Positions 42,909-53,652 of a stretch of DNA of 55,746 bases are shown piece by piece. Under the pieces are notes generated by a model. That model had not been told where the DNA came from. It worked only from the letters and a program-made list of their open reading frames with translations, and did no database searches. Each line of letters begins with the position of its first letter. The first letter of the stretch is position 1. The translations under genes were made by a program, and so were the position numbers. The stretch spans positions 1-55,746 of the forward strand of contig NZ_FUIE01000053.1 in the NCBI RefSeq assembly GCF_900163625.1, given 5' to 3'. Source of the DNA: Brevundimonas diminuta 3F5N. GTDB lineage: Bacteria > Pseudomonadota > Alphaproteobacteria > Caulobacterales > Caulobacteraceae.

Positions 42909-43733
42909 TCAGCCAGCCGCCGTCACCGCCGCCTGAAGCTTCAGCGCCTGGACAGTCTCGCGCACATCGTGGACCCGCACCATGCGGGCGCCGCGTCGCG
43001 CGCCCTCCAGCGCCAGGGCCACAGAGCCGCCCAGGCGGTCTTCCGCCTGAAGCGCCGTCTCATCCACGCCCTGGATGAGACGCTTGCGGCTGGCGGCGTA
43101 GAGCACGGGGAAGCCCAGGTCGACCAAAACGCCCAGCCAGGCCGTCAGCATCAGATTATGCGCCGTCGTCTTGGCGAAGCCGATGCCGGGGTCCAGCCAG
43201 ATGCGTTCGCGCGCCACGCCCGCCGCCATGGCCGCCTCGGCCCGCGTCGCCAGATAGGCCGCGACCTCGGCCACGACGTCGTCATAGCGCGGATCGTCCT
43301 GCATGGTCTTGGGCGCGCCCTTCATATGCATCAGCACCACCTCGCAACCCAGTTCAGCGGCGGTCGCCAGACTGTTAGGCGCATGGCTCAGGGCTGTGAC
43401 GTCGTTCCACATCGTCGCCCCGGCGGCGGCGGCGGCGCGGGCGACGCCGGGCTTCATGGTGTCGATGCTGATCCGGCCGTCCCAACGCGTGCGGATCGCA
43501 GCGATCAGGGGCGCGACGCGGGCGATCTCTTCGGCTTCATCGACCGGGTCCGAGCCGGGCCGCGTGCTTTCGCCCCCGATGTCCAGCACATCGACGCCCT
43601 GGTCGATCAGCTTCAGCGCGTGAGCCAGAGCCGCCTCGGTCGTGGCGTGCCGCCCGCCGTCGGAAAAGCTGTCCGGCGTGACGTTGACGATGCCCATGAC
43701 GAGCGGCGGCTTCACAACGGATTGATCAGTCAT
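42909..43733 (-). CDS. folP: Dihydropteroate synthase
   Basis: Condenses p-aminobenzoate with dihydropterin pyrophosphate in folate synthesis; target of sulfonamides. The 274-residue TIM barrel shows VMGIVNVTPDSFSDGG, DVLDIGGESTRPGSDPV, MWNDVTAL, LDPGIGFAKTTAHNL and VRVHDVRET. The sulfonamide-related F/P loop residues look normal. TGGAG lies 10 bases before the ATG. A hairpin GCGCGGT...ACCGCGC (43752-43776) sits just upstream of this ribosome site. Confidence 0.95.
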   Translation of the reverse strand: MTDQSVVKPPLVMGIVNVTPDSFSDGGRHATTEAALAHALKLIDQGVDVLDIGGESTRPGSDPVDEAEEIARVAPLIAAIRTRWDGRISIDTMKPGVARAAAAAGATMWNDVTALSHAPNSLATAAELGCEVVLMHMKGAPKTMQDDPRYDDVVAEVAAYLATRAEAAMAAGVARERIWLDPGIGFAKTTAHNLMLTAWLGVLVDLGFPVLYAASRKRLIQGVDETALQAEDRLGGSVALALEGARRGARMVRVHDVRETVQALKLQAAVTAAG

Positions 43734-43863
43734 GCGACATCGACTCCAGAGAGCGCGGTTTGACTTTCACCGCGCCTGGGTCCAGCCTCTAAAGGCAATG
43801 GAACGCTTCGTCAGCCAGGCTCGACGCCTCACCCACGCGGGACGCCGCGTCGAAGGCCTCTAA

Positions 43864-43909
43864 CCCGTAGCGGTCCGCCGTGCGCCCTGCGCCGGGCGCC
43901 CGCTACGGG
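43864..43909. other. Structured intergenic element between folP and rnk
   Basis: CCCGTAGCGG (43864-43873) and CCGCTACGGG (43900-43909) are perfect 10-base inverted repeats. Inside them GCGCCC (43882-43887) and GGGCGC (43894-43899) form a second stem. The result is one long hairpin with an 8-base asymmetric bulge. Around it GCCTCTAA is repeated (43785-43792 and 43855-43862), and GACGC/GCGTC pairs flank. The stretch 43734-43990 has no open frame I believe. It could be a small RNA, a leader on either strand or a repeat; I match it to no known RNA family. Confidence 0.5.
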
Positions 43910-43990
43910 ACCCAGTTGCTTTAAGTCTTCTGTTTCACCCATTCATTTGCAGGACCGCGCCGGCCTGGGGCCGCTCGCGTAGATTTGCGC

Positions 43991-44152
43991 ATGACACGCC
44001 GCCCAGACACCACGGACGACAGCCGTTCCGGCGAACCGCCGCGCGGCGCCGATATCCTTCCCTTTCGGAGACCGACCGCGCCCGAGGCGCCGTCTGACCC
44101 CGAACACGCCGACCCAGAACACCCCGATGATGACGGCCCTTCGGCCGCCTGA
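43991..44152 (+). CDS. Small hypothetical protein upstream of rnk
   Basis: A 53-residue frame from the ATG at 43991 to TGA at 44152. It encodes a highly charged, proline-rich and probably disordered peptide: MTRRPDTTDD at the start, a central GADILPFRRPTAPEAP, and an acidic end with PEHADPEHPDDDG. Third positions are mostly G/C, as in real genes here. No Shine-Dalgarno sequence is visible; it may be leaderless. The DILPFRRP patch looks like a short conserved motif, but I cannot verify homologues. It ends 30 bases before rnk. Confidence 0.4.
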   Translation: MTRRPDTTDDSRSGEPPRGADILPFRRPTAPEAPSDPEHADPEHPDDDGPSAA

Positions 44153-44182
44153 CATCGCCCGACCTTTCAGAGAGTTTCCCTC

Positions 44183-44593
44183 ATGACCACCCCCCGCAAG
44201 GGCGCCCTGCCCGCCATCACGCTTCGCAGCGACGACTTCGACGTCCTGGACCGCCTGGTCGGCGACCTGCCCGGCTCGGGCCCGGCTGGCCTGCTGCAAC
44301 AGGAACTGGACCGCGCCAAGGTGTGCGAGCCCAAGGCCATGCCCAAGAACGTCGTCACCCTGAACCGCTGGCTTCAATACTCGGACGATCACAGCCCCGA
44401 CGTACGCCGCGTTCAGCTGGTCCTGCCCAAAGAAGCCGACATCGACGCAGGCCGCGTCTCCATCCTGTCCTACGTCGGCGCGGGTCTGATCGGCCTGAAG
44501 GAAGGCCAGTCGATCACCTGGCCGGACCCGTCCGGCGCCGTGCGCAAGCTGACCCTGGTCAAGGTCGAGGGCGAAGCCGCCTCCGCCGCCTGA
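44183..44593 (+). CDS. rnk: Nucleoside diphosphate kinase regulator (GreA/Rnk family)
   Basis: A 136-residue protein with a short N-terminal helical hairpin and the GreA/GreB C-terminal FKBP-like fold. VVTLNRWLQY, RRVQLVLPKEADIDAGRVSI and SYVGAGLIGLKEGQSITW are close to E. coli Rnk in pattern. Rnk binds RNA polymerase and influences nucleotide metabolism. It lacks the full coiled-coil tip of GreA, so transcript-cleavage activity is unlikely. A strong bidirectional terminator follows. Confidence 0.88.
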   Translation: MTTPRKGALPAITLRSDDFDVLDRLVGDLPGSGPAGLLQQELDRAKVCEPKAMPKNVVTLNRWLQYSDDHSPDVRRVQLVLPKEADIDAGRVSILSYVGAGLIGLKEGQSITWPDPSGAVRKLTLVKVEGEAASAA

Positions 44594-44618
44594 CCCTCTG
44601 CGTCGCAGGACAAGAAAA

Positions 44619-44645
44619 AGGGGCGCGTCCGTCGGACGCGCCCCT
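44619..44645. terminator. Bidirectional terminator between rnk and ftsH
   Basis: AGGGGCGCGTCC and GGACGCGCCCCT form a 12-bp perfect stem around GTC. It is preceded by GAAAAA and followed by a T-rich run (CTTCATTTCCGCTTTTTT), so it can terminate both the plus-strand rnk transcript and the minus-strand tol-ftsH block. Confidence 0.82.
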
Positions 44646-44669
44646 CTTCATTTCCGCTTTTTTGTCGCC

Positions 44670-46622
<1,953 letters not shown>

Positions 46623-46664
46623 TCGGTCCTCGGTTCCTCGACGGAGCCGCGCTCGGCCCGTCGA

Positions 46665-47957
46665 TCAGCAGTCTTCGTCTGAAAATAGGTCAGACGGCGG
46701 CGTTTCGCCATGAAGGGTTTGAAAGAGTCGGTCTTCCTGCGTCGTTTCGCCCCCGAAAACCGCCAAAGCGAGCGCCAGACGGCGCAGGCCCAGCGCCCGG
46801 ACATCGGCTGCGCGCCAGGCCAGAACCGGCCGCTCCTCGCGGTCGATCAGCACCGGCGCTGCGGCCCGCGCGGCGGGCGGAAGCGGCGCCAAAGCCGTGC
46901 GATCCTGATCCGACAACTGCGCCAGCCGTCCGGCCGCCGTCTCGACGCGCAGGCCAGGCCGATCGGTGGTGATCTCGAAGCGCCCGTCCCAGACGGCGGA
47001 CCGGCCCGGCGTCAAAAGCAGCGCGGCGGACGGACGGCGCTTCCGCTCCCCCGGCTCGCGCATCGCCTGAACACAGCCGCCGGACGCTTCGACGCGGGCG
47101 CCGGACAGGACGGCGGTGAAGTCTTCGCCCCGCGCCAGCCGCGCCTGAAGCGCCATCAGCCGGTCCCCGCGCGGCGGCGTCGCGCCTCCGCCCGCGCACA
47201 GCAGGACGGCGGCCAGCGTCGCAGCAGGCAGGTCGCGCCACAGAGGCAGAACCCCGGCCCAGGCCTGATCGCCCGGCTCATGGGCCGCGCTCGCATGAAC
47301 AACAGTCGCCGATAACTCAGCAGGGCCTTCTTCCTGCGCCAGAGCCGCCCGCGCCCTGCCCCGCCCGTAACGCAAATCGGCGTTGGCCGGGTCTTCCAGC
47401 CATGACAATCCGCGCCCGCGCAGATGATCCCGCAATGCCTCGCGCCGTTCCTCCAGCACCGGGCGCAACAGCAGCAGCCCGCGCCCTTCCGGCCAGACAG
47501 GCGACGGCGACGCCTCGCGCAGGCGGCCCAACGTGGCGCCGTCCGCCCGCATCCACTCGCCCTCGGCGACGTCATCGGCGGTGTGGCCGGTCAGGATGAC
47601 GCGCGTCCCGCCCTCGCGCGCCGCCTCGGCCAGCAGGGCGTGGCGCGCCGCTCGCGCCCGCGCCGGAGCGCCGGGGCCGCCGCGTGCGCCCTGCCACATC
47701 AGGCCGCGCCAGTCGGCGCCCGCCGCGCGTGCGGCCTCGGCGGCGAAGCGGGTCCAGTCCGCGCTGTCAGGGTTGAGATTGTGATCGACCGTCAGGGCCA
47801 GCAATCGCCGTCCCCGCGCCCGCGCCCAGGCGGCAGCGAGATCCAGCAGGGCCAGGGAGTCGCCCCCGCCCGACAGAGCCAAGGCGACCGGCTCGGGTCC
47901 GGCATGATTCAGGCGCGCGTCCAGCCGCGCGAAGACCCGGCTGGTCAGGTCGCCCAT
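46665..47957 (-). CDS. tilS: tRNA(Ile)-lysidine synthase
   Basis: Modifies C34 of the tRNA-Ile CAU anticodon to lysidine. The 430-residue protein has the PP-loop ALSGGGDSLALLDL (SGGxDS) and TGHTADDVAE, then a divergent C-terminal region rich in Arg and Ala. Its ATG overlaps the cpoB stop by 1 base (TGATG), so translation is coupled. ftsH follows after 42 bases. Confidence 0.92.
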   Translation of the reverse strand: MGDLTSRVFARLDARLNHAGPEPVALALSGGGDSLALLDLAAAWARARGRRLLALTVDHNLNPDSADWTRFAAEAARAAGADWRGLMWQGARGGPGAPARARAARHALLAEAAREGGTRVILTGHTADDVAEGEWMRADGATLGRLREASPSPVWPEGRGLLLLRPVLEERREALRDHLRGRGLSWLEDPANADLRYGRGRARAALAQEEGPAELSATVVHASAAHEPGDQAWAGVLPLWRDLPAATLAAVLLCAGGGATPPRGDRLMALQARLARGEDFTAVLSGARVEASGGCVQAMREPGERKRRPSAALLLTPGRSAVWDGRFEITTDRPGLRVETAAGRLAQLSDQDRTALAPLPPAARAAAPVLIDREERPVLAWRAADVRALGLRRLALALAVFGGETTQEDRLFQTLHGETPPSDLFSDEDC

Positions 47958-48805
47958 CAGCTGCAGCTGGCGCGCGTCCGCAGCTGGGTCGCGCGGGTCT
48001 TCTGCGCCGCTGTGGCCGCCTCGGCGTAGCGGCGGCCGAACTCGGTCAGGGCGCCGCAGGCCTGGGTCGCGCGATCGGTGGCGCGCAGGGCTTCGGCCAG
48101 CTTCAGCGTCGTTTCGGGCGCCCAGGGCGTGCGCGGCCAGCCGTTTAGGGCGGCGGCGTAGGCCTGAACCGCCGAGGCGTTGTCGCGCGCGGCGACGTGC
48201 AGGTCGCCCAGGCGGCTGTTGGCCTCGCGCGCCTGGGGCGTGTTCGGCCAGGTGACGATGACGGTCTCCAAAGCGCGACCGCCGCGCGCGGCGTCCTCGC
48301 CCGCCAAACGCATGGCGGCTTGAAGATCCTGAGCCGCATCGCCCGTGGGCGAGTGGGCGACGATCGGGCCGTTCAGTTCAGCGGCTTCCTCGGCGGCCTT
48401 CTCGGCGCGTTCGACACGGCCTTCCAGGTCGCGCAGGCGGCGGCTCATTTGCGTGTTTTCGCGCGTGACCTCGTCCAGTTGGAAGGTCAGCCGTTCGCTG
48501 TCGGCGTTCATGCGCTGGAAGGTCTGCTCCACGTCGCTCAGGCGGCGCTCCATGATCGAGACCTGGCCCTGCAGAGCCACGACCTCAGGGTCCGTCTCGA
48601 CCAGCACCGGCTCGCCCGCCGCGTTGCGCTGGGTCAAGGCGCGCTCCAGACGGCGAACGTTGCGGTCCAGCTGGTCCAGGCGGCGCTTGTCCCACTGGAT
48701 CGGCTCCATCGGCTGCACCTGAGCGACGACGGCGCCCCCGATGAGGGTCAGGCCGATCGCCGTCAGGACGGCGGGTTTCGTAAGGCGGAATGGCGTCTTC
48801 AGCAT
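47957..48805 (-). CDS. cpoB: Cell division coordinator CpoB (YbgF)
   Basis: Periplasmic TolA partner that links outer-membrane constriction with cell-wall synthesis. 282 residues from the ATG at 48805. Signal peptide about residues 1-28 (TKPAVLTAIGLTLIGGAVVAQ); a long coiled coil from about 38 to 150 (heptads in LDRNVRRLERAL and RDLEGRVERAEKAAEEAAEL); then TPR-like repeats (LGDLHVAARDNASAVQAYAAAL). A longer frame to 48901 overlaps the DUF3667 gene. It normally follows pal directly, but here a DUF3667 gene is interposed. Confidence 0.9.
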   Translation of the reverse strand: MLKTPFRLTKPAVLTAIGLTLIGGAVVAQVQPMEPIQWDKRRLDQLDRNVRRLERALTQRNAAGEPVLVETDPEVVALQGQVSIMERRLSDVEQTFQRMNADSERLTFQLDEVTRENTQMSRRLRDLEGRVERAEKAAEEAAELNGPIVAHSPTGDAAQDLQAAMRLAGEDAARGGRALETVIVTWPNTPQAREANSRLGDLHVAARDNASAVQAYAAALNGWPRTPWAPETTLKLAEALRATDRATQACGALTEFGRRYAEAATAAQKTRATQLRTRASCS

Positions 48806-48848
48806 GGTCCTGTCGTCCCATCGATTTGCGGCGACGGCAAGGCCCCGA

Positions 48849-50000
48849 TCAATGTCCGAGACCCAGATAGATGATGGAGACGATGAACAGCGTCGCCGCA
48901 ATCTCGCAGAAGATCAGCAGGGCGATCGTCCGCCACAGGGTCGAGAAGATCTTCAGGCTGTAGGCGCCCTTCAGCTGGGCGAACATATGCACGGGCGCGA
49001 TCAGGGCCGCGATGGTCCCGGCGACCGCCCCCGCCCCCTTCAGCGTCGTCGCGATCAGCACCACCGCCATCAGCAGCAGGGACATGAAGGTCAGGGAATA
49101 GAGAACGAAGACCCCGTGGTCGTACAGGGTGAAGCCCCGTTTCCACAGGAACATCAGGGCCACGAAGGGGATCGACAACGGCACCAGCAGGAAGGCGAAT
49201 TTGTAGATGGTCTGCTGCAACTTGTAGAGCGCCAGGTCCGGGTTCTTCAGCTTCTTGGCGACGGTCTTGGTCAGGCCGTTGCTCTGACCGTCCGTGCCGA
49301 CGCTGGAAGCGATATCGGCGACCTGCGCCTGCCAACTGCCCGAGGCCAGGCCGTCCTTGCGCCCCTCGACCGCATCCTTCTGCAGGCGCTCCAGCTTGGC
49401 CTTTTCAGCGATGACGCCTGCCTCGGCCCCGGCCAGGGCGCCCGCCGCCACGCCCGCGCGAGCGCCGCTGTTCACCGGAGGCGGCGACCCGTCGGCTGGC
49501 TCCATCGCCGTCACGGCCGCATCGACTTCCCTCTGCGCGGCTTCGACGACCCGTTCAGCCTCGGCGACGGCTTTTTTCTGGGCCTCGATCTGCTCTGGCA
49601 AGGACGGCAGCGTCACCGCCTGGTGCGGCATGAAACTGAGGGCGAAGAACATGACGAACAGGGTGAACAGGAACATCGCCAGCGGCGAAACGTAACGCGT
49701 CCGCTTGCCCTGCACCCACTCGCGCGTCAGCCGTCCGGGATTGAGGATCAGCAGCGGCAGGGTGCGCCACAGACGGCCGTCGAAATGCATGACCCCGTGC
49801 AGCAGCTCCTCGCCCAGATGCAGCAGGGTGCGGTGGACATGGGCCGCCTGGCCGCAGTTGGAGCAGAAATTGCCCGTGACCTCGGCCCCGCAGTCAGCGC
49901 AGGCGCCATGAGGCTCGCCCGCATGTCCGGTCGGCTTTTCGATTGATCCGGCGATGACGCCGCCCGTCACCGCTCCACCCGCTGCTTCCAGATCAATCAC
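48849..50000 (-). CDS. DUF3667 zinc-ribbon membrane protein
   Basis: A 383-residue protein. A double-CxxC zinc ribbon (CADCGAEVTGNFCSNCGQ) near residues 34-51 is followed by the DUF3667 signature HLGEELLHGVMHFDGRLWRTLPLLILNPGRLTREWVQGKR. Then a membrane helix, a long charged coiled-coil loop (about 130-260) and four C-terminal membrane helices. Function is unknown for the family. It sits between pal, which has its own terminator, and cpoB. It starts 43 bases before cpoB ends its leader, so cpoB-tilS may now depend on its promoter. Confidence 0.85.
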   Translation of the reverse strand: MIDLEAAGGAVTGGVIAGSIEKPTGHAGEPHGACADCGAEVTGNFCSNCGQAAHVHRTLLHLGEELLHGVMHFDGRLWRTLPLLILNPGRLTREWVQGKRTRYVSPLAMFLFTLFVMFFALSFMPHQAVTLPSLPEQIEAQKKAVAEAERVVEAAQREVDAAVTAMEPADGSPPPVNSGARAGVAAGALAGAEAGVIAEKAKLERLQKDAVEGRKDGLASGSWQAQVADIASSVGTDGQSNGLTKTVAKKLKNPDLALYKLQQTIYKFAFLLVPLSIPFVALMFLWKRGFTLYDHGVFVLYSLTFMSLLLMAVVLIATTLKGAGAVAGTIAALIAPVHMFAQLKGAYSLKIFSTLWRTIALLIFCEIAATLFIVSIIYLGLGH

Positions 50001-50055
50001 GCAAACTCCCCCCGGATTCGGCGCGAACTTTGATCTTCCCCGCCCTCAAAGAAAA

Positions 50056-50083
50056 GAGGCGCCGACCGCAAAGTCGACGCCTC
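50056..50083 (-). terminator. Terminator downstream of pal
   Basis: On the minus strand GAGGCGTCGAC and GTCGGCGCCTC form an 11-bp stem with one mismatch around TTTGCG, followed by TTTTCTTTG. It lies 27 bases past the pal stop and separates pal from the DUF3667 gene. Confidence 0.78.
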
Positions 50084-50109
50084 CATTCATTCAGTTGCTG
50101 ACGCGCAGC

Positions 50110-50664
50110 TTAGCGCGGCGCGCCCGACACGATGGCGGTGCGGGCGTTGCGGTTCTGGGCCCAGGCCGACTCGTTCGAGCCTTCCGCGATCGGACGCTCC
50201 TTGCCGAAGCTGATGGTGTCGATGCGGGCGGCCGGAACGCCGCGGCCGATCAGGTAGGAGCGCACGGCCTCGGCGCGGCGGGCGCCCAGGGCCAGGTTAT
50301 ATTCGCGCGTGCCGCGTTCGTCGGCGTTGCCTTCGATGCGGATCGTGACCTGCGGATAGCGGGCCAGCCAGGCGGCCTGGGCGTCCAGACGCGGCTGGGC
50401 CTCAGCGCGCACCGAATAGGAGTCCAGGTCGAAGTAGACGCGATCGCCGACGTTGACGACGAAGTCCTGTTCCGAGCCGGGCGCCGGGGCGCCGACGTTG
50501 CCGCCGCTGACAGGGCCGGTCGGGGCGGTCGGATACTGCGGGCCGACGGCCGGCGGCGGCGTTTCGACCGGGACGGCCGGCTCGACCTTGGGCTTGGTGC
50601 AGGCGGCCAGCGAGGCCATGGCGACGCCGACAGCGGCGAGCCGGATCAGGGTGGAGGGGTTCAT
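50110..50664 (-). CDS. pal: Peptidoglycan-associated lipoprotein
   Basis: Outer-membrane lipoprotein that binds peptidoglycan and TolB. 184 residues from the ATG at 50664 (GGAGA 7-9 bases upstream). Lipobox LAAC near residue 19-22, a proline/glycine linker, and the OmpA-like domain with VYFDLDSYSV, IRIEGNADERGTREYNLALGARRAEAV and YLIGRGVPAARIDTISFGKERPI. Second last of the tol block before its terminator. The 152 bases upstream (to tolB) hold TTGACT at 50707-50712 on the opposite strand and no gene. Confidence 0.95.
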   Translation of the reverse strand: MNPSTLIRLAAVGVAMASLAACTKPKVEPAVPVETPPPAVGPQYPTAPTGPVSGGNVGAPAPGSEQDFVVNVGDRVYFDLDSYSVRAEAQPRLDAQAAWLARYPQVTIRIEGNADERGTREYNLALGARRAEAVRSYLIGRGVPAARIDTISFGKERPIAEGSNESAWAQNRNARTAIVSGAPR

Positions 50665-50816
50665 GGATCGTCTCCTTCTCATTCGGTTCGAGGCCGACGC
50701 CTCTAGCTTGACTGTATGCGAGCGCTGCTAACGCGCGGCGCAGCACCGCGCCAGCCGCGATAACGCACAGTTTATGGGAATGGCTCCGCTCGTGATCTCA
50801 CGAAGCCGTAACCCCG

Positions 50817-52199
50817 TTAGGCCGGACAGGAATCCGCGCCCTGACCGATGCCCAGATTGACCGGCGGCGCATCCAGCAGACCCGACCAGGCCGGGTCTGA
50901 ACCGCGTCCGTCATAGCCCGCCTGAGACACCACCCGACCCGACAGATCGACTGTCCAAAGACGGGTGTCGCCGCCGGGGCTCTGGCGCGCGAAGGCGATG
51001 TAGCGGCCGTTCGGCGCCCACGACGGCCCTTCCTCGAAATAGGAGGACGACAGGATGCGCTCGCCCGTGCCGTCGGACTTCATGACGCCGATGTGGAAGC
51101 GGCCGCCCTGCTGCTTGGTGAAGGCCACCAGGTCGCCGCGCGGGCTCCAGGCCGGAGCGGTGTAGCTGCCGCCGCCGCGGCTGATCGGGCGCTGGCCCGA
51201 GCCGTCGGCCCGCATGGTGTAGAGGCGCGCCGAACCCGAACGGTCCGAGGTGAAGACGATCTGGTTGCCGTCCGGGCTGAACGACGGCGAGGTGTCGATG
51301 CCCGGATCGGTCGTCAGGCGCGACAATTGGCGGCTGCGCAGGTTCATCACATAGACGTCGGTGTTGCCGCCCCGGATGATCGAGAAGGCCATCTTAGACC
51401 CGTCGTTCGAGAAGCGCGGCGCCAGCACCTGACCGTCGAACTCGCCCAGGCTTTCGCGGCGGCCCGTCGACAGATTGTAGAGGTAGATGCGGCTGTAGTC
51501 CTTGCCCAGCGCCACATAGGTCACTTCGTCGGGGTTCGAGGCCGAGAAGCGCGGCGACATGATCACCTCGTCGCCCTGGGTCAGGAAGACGGGGTTGTAG
51601 CCGTCCTGGTCGACGATGGTCAGGCGCGACAGCTTGTTCAACTGGGTGCCGCTTTCCGACACGAACAGGACGCGCGAATCGAAGAAGCCCGCCTCGCCGG
51701 TCAGGCGCTGATAGACCACGTCCGAAATCTTGTGCGCGATGCGGCGCCATTGCTCCGAGGTGGCGGTGAACTGGTAGGAGACCAGCTGGCACTGACGATA
51801 GGGGTCGTACAGGCGGAAGCCCACGTCGATCCGCCCGTCCGCGCGCGGCGTCACCCCGCCGTACAGCACCGCCTGGGCGCCGATGGAGGTCCACTGCGGG
51901 AAGTTCGGCGCATTGGCCAGGGTCAGGCCCGTCTCGACGAAGCTGGCCGGGTTCAGCGGATCGAAGAAGCCGGATCGCTTGAGATTGCCGCTGATGACGC
52001 CCGAGATCTGCGAGCCGTTCTGGCCGCTGAAAGGCACGACGGCGATCTGAAGCGGGCGCAGGACGCCCTCGTCCACCACCACATCCTGCATCGGCGCCCC
52101 GACGGCCGGGGTGGATTGCGCCTGGACAGACCCGCCCAAGGCCAGGGGCGCGGTCATCGCAAGCACGGCGGCCGAGGCGAGGAAGCGGTTCAGGCTCAT
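50817..52199 (-). CDS. tolB: Tol-Pal system beta-propeller protein TolB
   Basis: Periplasmic propeller protein connecting TolA and Pal. 460 residues from the ATG at 52199. Signal peptide about 1-28 (FLASAAVLAMTAPLALGGSVQA). An N-terminal alpha/beta domain precedes repeated WD40-like blades, each with a P-x-(F/W)-S-P/N-D/N-G motif (APRFSNDGSKMAF, SPSFSPDGNQIVF, APAWSPRGDLVAF, GPSWAPNGRYIAF). It lies 118 bases downstream of tolA. Confidence 0.96.
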   Translation of the reverse strand: MSLNRFLASAAVLAMTAPLALGGSVQAQSTPAVGAPMQDVVVDEGVLRPLQIAVVPFSGQNGSQISGVISGNLKRSGFFDPLNPASFVETGLTLANAPNFPQWTSIGAQAVLYGGVTPRADGRIDVGFRLYDPYRQCQLVSYQFTATSEQWRRIAHKISDVVYQRLTGEAGFFDSRVLFVSESGTQLNKLSRLTIVDQDGYNPVFLTQGDEVIMSPRFSASNPDEVTYVALGKDYSRIYLYNLSTGRRESLGEFDGQVLAPRFSNDGSKMAFSIIRGGNTDVYVMNLRSRQLSRLTTDPGIDTSPSFSPDGNQIVFTSDRSGSARLYTMRADGSGQRPISRGGGSYTAPAWSPRGDLVAFTKQQGGRFHIGVMKSDGTGERILSSSYFEEGPSWAPNGRYIAFARQSPGGDTRLWTVDLSGRVVSQAGYDGRGSDPAWSGLLDAPPVNLGIGQGADSCPA

Positions 52200-52317
52200 G
52201 GATCGATCCTTCGGGTCGTTACGGTCAGGCAGGCCGCCCCTCTTAACATCAGCGCGGCGGATGATCGCCAGCTTCACGGGGATTTGGGCGACTTTGGGGT
52301 GATAGGCGATTTACGTC

Positions 52318-53181
52318 CTAACGGTTCCCGCATTGACGCTTGGTTTCAAAACGGAACGGCACTTCCTGCGCCTGAAAACCATCGGGCACGGTGAAGGGCG
52401 AGGTCGCCCGCAGCGCCCGCTGCATGGCCTCGGACGCCGCCCTCCAGGTCGGGTCGTTCTGGGTGTCCTGAAGGCGCGGGGTGCCGATAATCTGGCCGTC
52501 AGCGCTCAACCGCACCGTCACGCGGATCACCAGGTCGTCCATGCCCGGCATGTCGCAGTTCAGATTCCAGTTCGGCGTCACCTGGGCGCCCAGGGCGGCC
52601 AGTTGCGGGCCGGTGGCGCGCGGAGCAGAGCCCGCGCCCTGCTGGCCCGGCGCCGGGCGGCCGCGGTTCTGCGTCGGGCGCGGCGGGCCGGCCAGGGCGT
52701 CGAGGTCCAGTCCCGGCGTCGGGCGCGTGGAACGCGGCGGCGTCGTCGGGGCCTTCTTTTCGGGCGGAGTCGGCGTGGGCCGAGGCGGCGGCGTCGGGGC
52801 CTTTTTCTCGGGCGGCGTCGGGGTCGGACGCGGCGTGGGCGTGGACCGCGGCGTCGGGGCCTTCTTCTCGGGCGGAGCGGGGGTCGGACGCGGCGTCGGA
52901 CGCGGTTGAGGCTGGGGCGCGGGCGGCGTGGGGTCCGGCTCAGGCGGAGTCGGCTCGGGCGGCGTCTCGACCGGCGCGGTCTCGCCGTCCTCCAGCGAAG
53001 GCTCTTCCTGCGGATTGTCGGCCGGGGCGGCGGCGATCTCGATGTCCGAGACGATCGACACCGGCACCGAGTTCACCAGCGGTTTCGGCTCGTCCTTCGA
53101 CGACCAAGACACGAAGGCGAGCGCCACCACACCCGCGTGCAGGGCGATGGATCCGAGAATGGCGGGGCTGGGGCGGCGCAA
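52318..53181 (-). CDS. tolA: Tol-Pal system protein TolA
   Basis: Inner-membrane protein spanning the periplasm and energised by TolQR. 287 residues: one membrane helix (about 7-25), a long proline-rich spacer (75-195) with three copies of PPEKKAPT, and a C-terminal TonB/TolA-type domain (RVTVRLSADGQIIGTPRLQD). E. coli TolA has a long helical Ala/Lys-rich middle; here it is polyproline instead, as in some alphaproteobacteria. It starts 6 bases after the tolR stop. The two cysteines (NCDMPG and RQCGNR) could form a disulphide. Confidence 0.9.
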   Translation of the reverse strand: MRRPSPAILGSIALHAGVVALAFVSWSSKDEPKPLVNSVPVSIVSDIEIAAAPADNPQEEPSLEDGETAPVETPPEPTPPEPDPTPPAPQPQPRPTPRPTPAPPEKKAPTPRSTPTPRPTPTPPEKKAPTPPPRPTPTPPEKKAPTTPPRSTRPTPGLDLDALAGPPRPTQNRGRPAPGQQGAGSAPRATGPQLAALGAQVTPNWNLNCDMPGMDDLVIRVTVRLSADGQIIGTPRLQDTQNDPTWRAASEAMQRALRATSPFTVPDGFQAQEVPFRFETKRQCGNR

Positions 53182-53187
53182 GGTCCG

Positions 53188-53649
<462 letters not shown>

Positions 53650-53652
53650 GGA

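Noticed and set aside
43734..43990. THF riboswitch, 6S RNA, SRP RNA or tmRNA
   Set aside because: None of the conserved core motifs that I know for these RNAs is present; kept only as an unassigned structure.
52730..52900. Repeated units that could suggest a CRISPR or tandem repeat array
   Set aside because: The periodicity encodes the PPEKKAPT repeats of TolA in frame; there are no spacers and no cas genes.
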